Of a stretch of DNA of 64,000 nucleotides, positions 43,647-50,428 are shown piece by piece; the first letter of the stretch is position 1; the number at the start of each line of letters is the position of its first letter. Position numbers and translations under genes: made by a program. The notes beneath the pieces are model-generated. The model saw only the letters and a list, made by a program, of their open reading frames with translations. It did not search any database and was not told the origin of the DNA. The DNA comes from Flavobacteriales bacterium. GTDB lineage: Bacteria > Bacteroidota > Bacteroidia > Flavobacteriales_D > Sanyastnellaceae. The stretch lies in contig JAIBBG010000004.1 in the NCBI GenBank assembly GCA_019694805.1, forward strand, positions 62,001-126,000. The letters run 5' to 3'.

Positions 43647-44187
43647 TGCAGATAATTGAAGCCGCAAAGATGCATCCGGGCTGACAACTAACAAGTCTTT
43701 TTCAGCACCAAGGTGACATATTCAGAAATAGAAAATTCCATTTCGTTTAAATGAAAGAGATTTTCATAGTTGTCGCATACAAAAAAACAAACACATGAGG
43801 TGTAAATACATGCAAGACGAAGATAAAACACCATTCAAAGCACTAGGCATATTACGCTCAAACCCTTATCAAACGGGCAATACCGAGCAATCTCCTTTGT
43901 CATATTGAAATTTGAAAAAAGATTTTCAGAAAGCAGGATGTGTTATTACATTCGCGTTCCCTTTTTTGAAGGAGCAATGGCTTCATCATGAAAATGGAAA
44001 GTAGTTTTACTTAAACGTTTTGGTATAAGGAAGAAATTTACCTACTTTAGAAACCACTTAGGAATACTGATGCTACCCTGTATCAGCGGCAAAGCGAAAG
44101 CCACCGTGAAATGACCCGGAGAAGTCCGGTGAATAACTTCGGTTTCCTGTTGGTTGGTTTTTATGAACGTTACCAAATAGTATTCAA
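43647..44187. other. Intergenic region between kdsD and recQ (541 bp)
   Basis: No convincing gene is seen. On the minus strand an open frame of 60 codons (44224-44042) has a plausible amino acid composition but no start signal, and it overlaps recQ. On the plus strand a short ORF of 32 codons starts near 43810. A -7-like TACTTTAG lies at 44043-44050. The recQ leader holds a small hairpin, CCGGA (44116-44120) with TCCGG (44125-44129), inside a possible outer pairing of ACCG (44103-44106) with CGGT (44140-44143). Confidence 0.4.
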
Positions 44188-46383
44188 ATGCAGACAGTAG
44201 TTGGGCTTTCCCCAAAGGAAGCATTGAAGCAGTTTTTCGGCTTCAGTAAATTTAAAGGACTTCAGGAAGATGTGATCAACGCGGTACTCGATGGCCATGA
44301 CACATTTGTGATCATGCCTACCGGCGGTGGTAAATCATTATGCTATCAATTGCCAGCATTGATGCTGGAAGGAACAGCCATTGTCGTATCACCACTCATT
44401 GCATTGATGAAGAATCAGGTAGACGCTATGCGTGGTTTCAGTGAAACCGATGGCATAGCTCACTTCATTAATTCCTCACTGAATAAAACAGAAATTACTC
44501 AGGTAAAGAGTGACATCATGAGTGGTAAGTGCAAACTACTTTATGTTGCACCTGAATCTTTGAATAAGGATGAAAATGTAGAATTTTTCCGTGGCGTTAA
44601 GATCTCATTCGTCGCCATTGATGAGGCACACTGTATATCGGAATGGGGACATGATTTTCGTCCTGAGTATCGCCGTCTTCGCCCAATCATTGAGCAGATT
44701 GCGGATTGTCCGATTATGGCACTAACAGCCACTGCCACACCTAAAGTACAGCAGGATATTCAAAAGAACTTGGGAATGCTTGACGCAAAGGTTTTCAAAG
44801 CGTCATTTAACCGTGCGAATCTTTACTACGAAATCCGCCCAAAAGCGAATGTTGGAAAACAAATCATCCAATACATCAAAGCAAATAGCGGAAAGAGTGG
44901 TATCATTTATTGCTTGAGCAGAAAAAAGACAGAAGAGATTGCAGAGCTTCTGCAGGTGAATGGTATCAAAGCACTTCCATACCACGCCGGTATGGATGGT
45001 GGACAACGCAGTAAGGTTCAGGATAAGTTTTTGATGCAGGATGTTGATGTCATATGTGCAACCATTGCATTCGGAATGGGCATTGACAAACCAGACGTTC
45101 GTTTCGTTATTCACCATGATATTCCGAAAAGCCTTGAATCATATTATCAGGAGACAGGACGCGCAGGTCGTGATGGCGGTGAAGGAGTTTGTATTGCTTT
45201 CTATTCACCAAAAGATATCGAGAAACTCGAAAAATTCCTACAGGGTAAACCTGTAGCTGAGCAAGAAGTTGGCATGCTGTTGTTGCAAGAAGTTATTGCA
45301 TATGCAGAAACTTCTATGAGTCGTAGACAGTATTTGCTGCACTACTTTGGAGAGGAATGGGATCCTGTCAATGGCGAAGGCGCTGGCATGGACGACAATT
45401 CAAGAAATCCAAAAGAAAAATTCGATGGCAGTGAATACGTGCAAATGATTCTTGAATGTATTGCAGAATTTAAGGAACTGCACAAAGCCGGATTCATTTG
45501 CAAAGTCATTGCAGGCATTAAAACATCCGAGGTCACTACTTATAAAGGCCATTTGAGTAAATACTTTGGTGAGGGCAAAGAATTTGATGAAAAATTCTGG
45601 AATGCCATTGTTCGTCAGATGTATGTGCGCGGACTTGTGACCAAAGAAATTGAGACTTACGGCACATTGAAAATTAGTGAAGAAGGAAAGTCGTTTATGA
45701 AAAAACCACAGCCATTTATGGTTGTGAAAGAAGAAGAAATTGGCGAAACAGATGATGACGATTTGATCATTCCTAAGCAAGGTGGTGGTGCCGTGGATGA
45801 AGCGCTATTTGCCATGCTCAAAGATCTCCGCCAGCGTTTAGCCAAAGAGAAAAAGATTCCTCCTTATGTGATTGTGCAAGATCCTGCGATGGAAGAAATG
45901 TGCACTCAATATCCGATCACACTGGATGAGATTGCACAAATCGGAGGTGTTGGAAAAGGGAAGGCTCAAAAATTCGGACAGCCATTCATTGATCTCATCA
46001 AACACTATGTTGACGAAAATGAAATAGAGCGTCCGGTTGATTTCGTTGTGAAGTCAGCAGGAAACAAGAGTCTTCAAAAGGTTCAGATCATTCAAAATAT
46101 CGACAAGCGCATTCCACTTCCTGATATTGCGAAAGGATTAGGAAAGAGTATGGATGAGTTGTTGACCGAACTTGAGACCATTGTTTCTTCGGGCACTAAA
46201 CTCAACATTCAGTACTTCATCGATGAAGAGTTTGATGAAGACCAGCAAGAAGAAATCATGGAGTATTTCATGCAATCAGAGACGGATGAAATCCGGGCTG
46301 CAGAAGAATATTTCGACGGTGATTATGAAGAAGAGCCGCTGCGACTCATGCGCATTAAGTTCATGAGTGAAGTAGGTAACTAA
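44188..46383 (+). CDS. recQ: ATP-dependent DNA helicase RecQ
   Basis: RecQ unwinds DNA 3' to 5' during recombination and fork repair. The 731-residue protein has Walker A MPTGGGKS (about 43-50), DEAH at 145-148, a TATATPKVQ motif and the motif VI segment QETGRAGRDG near 325. The RQC winged-helix region spans about residues 380-500 and an HRDC domain about 530-605 (FAMLKDLRQRLAKEKKIPPYVI), with an extra C-terminal segment (about 630-731) ending in acidic repeats. The zinc-binding cysteines of E. coli RecQ are missing: SMSRRQYLLHYFGEEW is followed by VNGEGAGMDDNSRNP where the CxxC-x2-C would be. I believe this is common in Bacteroidota, but it is worth checking. Confidence 0.97.
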   Translation: MQTVVGLSPKEALKQFFGFSKFKGLQEDVINAVLDGHDTFVIMPTGGGKSLCYQLPALMLEGTAIVVSPLIALMKNQVDAMRGFSETDGIAHFINSSLNKTEITQVKSDIMSGKCKLLYVAPESLNKDENVEFFRGVKISFVAIDEAHCISEWGHDFRPEYRRLRPIIEQIADCPIMALTATATPKVQQDIQKNLGMLDAKVFKASFNRANLYYEIRPKANVGKQIIQYIKANSGKSGIIYCLSRKKTEEIAELLQVNGIKALPYHAGMDGGQRSKVQDKFLMQDVDVICATIAFGMGIDKPDVRFVIHHDIPKSLESYYQETGRAGRDGGEGVCIAFYSPKDIEKLEKFLQGKPVAEQEVGMLLLQEVIAYAETSMSRRQYLLHYFGEEWDPVNGEGAGMDDNSRNPKEKFDGSEYVQMILECIAEFKELHKAGFICKVIAGIKTSEVTTYKGHLSKYFGEGKEFDEKFWNAIVRQMYVRGLVTKEIETYGTLKISEEGKSFMKKPQPFMVVKEEEIGETDDDDLIIPKQGGGAVDEALFAMLKDLRQRLAKEKKIPPYVIVQDPAMEEMCTQYPITLDEIAQIGGVGKGKAQKFGQPFIDLIKHYVDENEIERPVDFVVKSAGNKSLQKVQIIQNIDKRIPLPDIAKGLGKSMDELLTELETIVSSGTKLNIQYFIDEEFDEDQQEEIMEYFMQSETDEIRAAEEYFDGDYEEEPLRLMRIKFMSEVGN

Positions 46384-46403
46384 TAAGAATAGCATCACGA
46401 TAT

Positions 46404-46428
46404 AGGGCCGCATCATGCGGCCCTTTTT
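46404..46428 (+). terminator. recQ terminator
   Basis: A perfect 9-bp stem AGGGCCGCA / TGCGGCCCT with a 3-base loop, followed by TTTTT, 20 bp after the recQ stop. Confidence 0.88.
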
Positions 46429-46543
46429 ATGTGCTGAACCGTTGTTGTCAAAAGGAGAATCACTGTTAGCGTTCGATCAAGGATGCTCATAAAAAAGTCG
46501 CGATTGAGCATGGACATACTCGATCCTACGATGGTCAACAGGA

Positions 46544-47488
46544 CTAATCAATATTGATTTTCTTAGAAACAGTACCGTAGTCTGTAACGATCTTCATGAA
46601 ATAACAACCGCTTTCCTCCAAATCAAAAGAGAAGAATCGAGCTTGTGGTTTCTCTGAAGTGACGAGCTGTCCAAGCGCATCAAAAACTACAACTTGTTCG
46701 ATCGATTCAGAGGCCAATACATTCACCCTTCCATCAGAAGGATTTGGAAATACTTTCACATGCGTGGAATTGTTTTCACTGACAGAAATTGGTCCAAGGC
46801 TCCATGTATATACCTGCCCATCTTCAGGCAGTGAACTGATGTTTCCGGTAAAGTTAGCTGCAGATGGTGCTGGATTAGATGAAGGCAGATCCAATGTTTG
46901 ATAATCCGTACTCGAATTGAAGATTCCTATTGTAGCAGAAAGCGAAGGTTGGTTATGAGGTCCATAACAGAATTGAATGGTGCCCGAAGTTTCGTATAGT
47001 TTTATCTGAAAATTAAGGGTATCATTTGTCGCTCCGGACAAACCACCATAAAGCCCAAACTCTACCCATTCGAAAACAAATACCCTATTTGGCTCAGAGC
47101 CTAAAGTAGCATAGTAAGCATGTCGTCCTGTTCCATCAAGATCATCCCAAAAAGGACAAAGCAAACCAGTACCGAAAGTGAGTAGCTGCACTGAATTAAG
47201 ATTGTTTGACGCAGACGGAGCACCTGTTGAGGGAAGCACATTGGGTAGCGAGACATATCCATTCGACGATGCATAAAGTTGAACATAATTTGTACCGCAA
47301 TAGCCGAATGTAAAGCCAATAGGTATTCCTGTATCAAATAAATCATCACCGTTCACCGACGCTTCGGTTCCAATCTCCTGAATGCTGTTGTAAGCTTCAG
47401 TAGAAGCGTTAAAACCATACGAAGCCGCCGTTTGTGAATATGTTTGAATTGCCCCGACGAGGAGGAAGCACGTGATCATTCTTTTCAT
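46544..47488 (-). CDS. Secreted T9SS type A protein of the LytTR regulon (small member)
   Basis: The 314-residue product has a signal peptide (MKRMITCFLLVGAIQTYSQ). Residues 20-230 form a beta-sandwich domain (YGFNASTEAYNSIQE ... GIPIGFTFGYCGTNYVQLYASSNGYVSL ... CPFWDDLDGTGRHAYYATLG ... GTIQFCYGPHNQPSLSATIGIFNS). The same domain type is recognisable at the N-terminus of the large neighbours at 53459 and 57415, by the shared pattern: early YxF, then F.F.G..Y..L..S.NG.., then a long strand with I.FQ..L.... A sorting domain (about 240-314) with VKVFPNPSDGRVNVLA ends it. A tandem operator (47540-47571) lies 51 bp upstream of the ATG. Confidence 0.83.
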   Translation of the reverse strand: MKRMITCFLLVGAIQTYSQTAASYGFNASTEAYNSIQEIGTEASVNGDDLFDTGIPIGFTFGYCGTNYVQLYASSNGYVSLPNVLPSTGAPSASNNLNSVQLLTFGTGLLCPFWDDLDGTGRHAYYATLGSEPNRVFVFEWVEFGLYGGLSGATNDTLNFQIKLYETSGTIQFCYGPHNQPSLSATIGIFNSSTDYQTLDLPSSNPAPSAANFTGNISSLPEDGQVYTWSLGPISVSENNSTHVKVFPNPSDGRVNVLASESIEQVVVFDALGQLVTSEKPQARFFSFDLEESGCYFMKIVTDYGTVSKKINID

Positions 47489-47539
47489 AACGCTAATTTA
47501 TCCGCAATATGAATTCCTGGTTCTACTACACGTGATAGA

Positions 47540-47571
47540 ATGAGTAACTGTATGTTTTTCTTGAGAATTCG
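47540..47571 (-). promoter_or_regulatory. Tandem LytTR-type operator, T9SS gene at 47488
   Basis: On the minus strand CGAATTCTCAA (47571-47561) and CAGTTACTCAT (47550-47540) start exactly 21 bp apart. The second repeat ends 33 bp before the core of a -7-like box TCATATTG (47510-47503). The ATG is at 47488. See the matching sites at 49543, 53349 and 57329. Confidence 0.7.
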
Positions 47572-47815
47572 GACAGTATGCATTGATTTATTCCGATTGT
47601 GAATGACAAGACATCACTACTCACAGACCTTCAAAATCTCTTCATCCTAAGAAACATTGGCATTCACTCCACAATCATTTTAAGCGTGATTTGTCTTCCA
47701 TTGTGAAGAAGTACGGTTATCACGTGAAAGCCTTCTACAATAACTGCTTTGTACAATTTGTCCACCTTTGAATTCGCATCTTTGATTTTACTCGCCTAAA
47801 ACACCAAGTAAAAAA
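47572..47815. other. Intergenic region between the T9SS gene and the glyS terminator
   Basis: Upstream of the LytTR-type site at 47540-47571 I see no gene, RNA or repeat here. The whole gene-free stretch 47489-47869 holds only that promoter region and the glyS terminator. Confidence 0.5.
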
Positions 47816-47846
47816 AATCCGAAAAATCGCCATGACTTTTCGGATT
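47810..47846 (-). terminator. glyS terminator
   Basis: A 10-bp stem AATCCGAAAA / TTTTCGGATT with an 11-base loop, followed on the minus strand by a run of T. It lies about 24 bp after the glyS stop. Confidence 0.8.
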
Positions 47847-47869
47847 CTAAAAATGAGAAGAAGCTTTTG

Positions 47870-49414
47870 TTATATCAACTTCTCCAATAGTTTATTCATG
47901 CTCACGCGATCTTCAACAATTTGACGAACCTGATCAATACTCACACGATCCTGTTTCATGCTATCACGTTCACGAATAGTAACGCAATTGTCGTTCAGTG
48001 TATCATGATCTATAGTGATGCAATAAGGAGTACCAATCGCATCCTGTCTGCGATAACGACGACCGATGGCATCTTTCGCATCATATTGAAGATTGAAATA
48101 CAATTTCAATTTGTCTACGATCTCGCGTGCCTTCTCTGGAAGTCCATCCTTATTCAACAACGGTAGCACCGCAACTTTGATTGGTGCGAGAGCTGGTGGA
48201 ATGCGCAGAACAACACGTTCAGAACCATCTTCCAATGTTTCCTCATTGTATGCATAAGTAAGAGTCGCTAAGAACATGCGATCAAGACCAATGGAAGTTT
48301 CTATGACATAAGGCACATAAGATTCACCACTTTCGGTTTCGTGATAGCGCAATTTTTTACCCGAGAACTTTTCGTGATTTCCCAAGTCGAAATCTGTACG
48401 GGAGTGAATTCCTTCGAGTTCCTTAAAACCCATAGGGAAGTTGAACTCAATGTCACAAGCAGCGTTGGCATAATGTGCAAGCTTTAAGTGATCATGGAAT
48501 TTGTAATTCTCTTCACCCATACCCAATGACTTATGCCATTTGATGCGCGCATCTTTCCAGTAATTATACCACTCACCGTCAGTCCCTGGCTTGATGAAAA
48601 ATTGCATTTCCATTTGTTCAAACTCACGCATACGGAAGATGAACTGACGAGCAATGATTTCATTTCTGAATGCTTTACCGATTTGAGCAATTCCAAACGG
48701 AATTTTCATACGACCACTTTTCTGCACATTCAGGAAATTCACGAAAATCCCCTGAGCAGTTTCCGGACGCAAATAGATTGTCGCTGCGTCGCCGGCCACA
48801 GAGCCCAACTCCGTAGAGAACATCAAATTGAATTGGCGTACTTCTGTCCAATTGCGCGATCCTGTTTCCGGATCAGCGATTTCCAGGTCTTCGATGAGTT
48901 GTTTTAAAGCAACGAGGTCCGATGCTTCGAGTGCAGCTTTCATTCGCTGTTCTACACTGTTGATCTTTTCCTGATTACGAAGTACATTCGGATTGGTTGA
49001 TCGGAATTGTTCTTCATTGAAAGCATCACCGAATTTATTCTTCGCCTTTTCAACTTCTTTATCGTTTTTCGCTTCCAATTTTTTGATGTAATCCTCAAGG
49101 AGTACATCTGCGCGATATCGCTTTTTTGAGTCCTTGTTATCGATGAGTGGATCGTTGAATGCGTCCACGTGACCGCTCGCCTTCCATGTGGTAGGATGCA
49201 TGAAGATAGCAGCATCGATACCTACAATATTTTCGTGCAGTCGCGTCATGGCCTTCCACCAATATTCTTTGATATTGTTTTTCAGTTCAGAGCCATATTG
49301 ACCGTAGTCGTATGTGGCGCTAAGTCCATCGTAAATTTCACTTGATGGAAAAACATAACCATACTCCTTACAGTGGGAGATGATCTTTTTGAGTTTGTCG
49401 TCTGAGTTTTGCAT
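47870..49414 (-). CDS. glyS: Glycyl-tRNA synthetase (single-chain, eukaryote-like type)
   Basis: This class II synthetase charges tRNA-Gly. It is the alpha2 type, not the alpha2-beta2 type of E. coli. The 514-residue product (ATG 49414, MQNSDDKLKKII) shows KEYGYVFPSSEIYDGLSATYDYGQYGSEL at the N-terminus, class II motif 2 (FRNEIIARQFIFRMREFEQMEMQFF) and motif 3 (ETSIGLDRMFLATL), then the anticodon-binding domain (LAPIKVAVLPLL). An upstream in-frame ATG at 49435 would put the start before the -7 box TAAATTCGCGCC (49430-49419), so 49414 is preferred; this leaves a very short leader. Confidence 0.96.
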   Translation of the reverse strand: MQNSDDKLKKIISHCKEYGYVFPSSEIYDGLSATYDYGQYGSELKNNIKEYWWKAMTRLHENIVGIDAAIFMHPTTWKASGHVDAFNDPLIDNKDSKKRYRADVLLEDYIKKLEAKNDKEVEKAKNKFGDAFNEEQFRSTNPNVLRNQEKINSVEQRMKAALEASDLVALKQLIEDLEIADPETGSRNWTEVRQFNLMFSTELGSVAGDAATIYLRPETAQGIFVNFLNVQKSGRMKIPFGIAQIGKAFRNEIIARQFIFRMREFEQMEMQFFIKPGTDGEWYNYWKDARIKWHKSLGMGEENYKFHDHLKLAHYANAACDIEFNFPMGFKELEGIHSRTDFDLGNHEKFSGKKLRYHETESGESYVPYVIETSIGLDRMFLATLTYAYNEETLEDGSERVVLRIPPALAPIKVAVLPLLNKDGLPEKAREIVDKLKLYFNLQYDAKDAIGRRYRRQDAIGTPYCITIDHDTLNDNCVTIRERDSMKQDRVSIDQVRQIVEDRVSMNKLLEKLI

Positions 49415-49418
49415 TGCG

Positions 49419-49430
49419 GGCGCGAATTTA
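49419..49430 (-). promoter_or_regulatory. glyS promoter, extended -7 element
   Basis: On the minus strand TAAATTCGCGCC, identical over 12 bases to the leuS element. It ends only 4 bases before ATG 49414, so the transcript would be nearly leaderless. Confidence 0.5.
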
Positions 49431-49542
49431 GTCATCAATTCCCGCTTATTAAATACTGGAATTCAATCCGCTACACCACACTCATGATCAAACCAAGAAA
49501 GAACCAGAACAATCAACCCGACATATTTGCGGTGATTTCGTC

Positions 49543-49574
49543 CAAATTCTCATTAAACACCGACGAATTCTCAA
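49543..49574 (+). promoter_or_regulatory. Tandem LytTR-type operator, regulator gene
   Basis: CAAATTCTCAT (49543-49553) and CGAATTCTCAA (49564-49574) start exactly 21 bp apart. The second ends 34 bp before the TTTG of a -7-like box TTCATTTG (49605-49612). The regulator ATG is at 49649, so the regulator would control its own operon. Confidence 0.7.
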
Positions 49575-49648
49575 AAAAGACGACGTCTTTCCAAATGAGA
49601 CGAGTTCATTTGTGAAGGAGCAGCGCTAATTTGCCGCAAGATTAGAAT

Positions 49649-50428
49649 ATGGTTCAATGTTTAATCATTGATGATGAAAAAAATGCCCGCGAGAATTTGG
49701 AAAATCTCGTGAGTCGACATTGTCCTGAATTGAGGGTTGTATCCATGGCCACCTCAGGGTTAGAAGGCATTCAAAAAATCAAAGAACTAAAACCAGATGC
49801 CATTTTCTTAGACGTTCACATGAACGATATTGATGGCTTTACACTGCTGAGTCGGTTGGAAGAACCCAAACCAATGGTGGTATTTGTTACTGCCTATGAG
49901 AAATATGCCTTGCGTGCGATTAAGGCGAGTGCGATAGACTACATACTCAAACCTGTGAGTATTCGTGAACTACAGAACGCTTCTCAGAAACTCGAACAGC
50001 TGCATAAACTCAAGCATGAAAACCCCGCCTTTGAACGTGATTATAGTGATGCACTCAAATTGATGATTCAAAGTTCACACGATGAGAATCCGGAACGAAT
50101 AGCATTGCCGGATCATTCTGGATACCGATTTGAAAACATGCGTGATATCGTACGTATGGAAAGTGATAGCAACTACACAACGATTTTTCTTAAGAACCAT
50201 GAGAAAGTAGTAGTGAGCAAACCGATGAAACACTTTGAAGATTTTTTAGATGAGAACACATTTATACGGATTCACAACTCACACATCATCAATATTCTTT
50301 TCCTTAAAAGTTATCTCCGTGATGAAGGTGGTATGGCGGAATTGATCGATGGCACAAGGCTTCAAATTGCTAAAAGGAGACTTCCTTTATTTTTGGATAC
50401 CATCAAAAATCGATTTATCAAACCTTGA
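49649..50428 (+). CDS. LytTR family response regulator
   Basis: The 259-residue protein has a receiver domain (residues 1-120) with Asp55 as phosphoacceptor in DAIFLDVHMND, acidic residues Asp8-Asp9, a Thr/Lys switch in VFVTAYEKYALRAIKASAIDYILKP, and a LytTR DNA-binding domain (about 155-255) with MRDIVRMESDSNYTTIFL, VVSKPMKHFEDFL, FIRIHNSHIINILFLKSY and LQIAKRRLPLFL. LytTR domains bind two direct repeats of about 9 bp. Such repeats are found upstream of this gene and of three T9SS genes nearby. It overlaps the kinase gene as TTGA (50425-50428), so the pair is a two-component system. Confidence 0.93.
   Translation: MVQCLIIDDEKNARENLENLVSRHCPELRVVSMATSGLEGIQKIKELKPDAIFLDVHMNDIDGFTLLSRLEEPKPMVVFVTAYEKYALRAIKASAIDYILKPVSIRELQNASQKLEQLHKLKHENPAFERDYSDALKLMIQSSHDENPERIALPDHSGYRFENMRDIVRMESDSNYTTIFLKNHEKVVVSKPMKHFEDFLDENTFIRIHNSHIINILFLKSYLRDEGGMAELIDGTRLQIAKRRLPLFLDTIKNRFIKP

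Noticed and set aside
44042-44224. A 60-codon minus-strand frame in the recQ leader with a protein-like composition
   Set aside because: It overlaps the recQ start, has no promoter or similarity that I recognise, and its start codon would lie inside recQ. Chance is more likely than a remnant gene.
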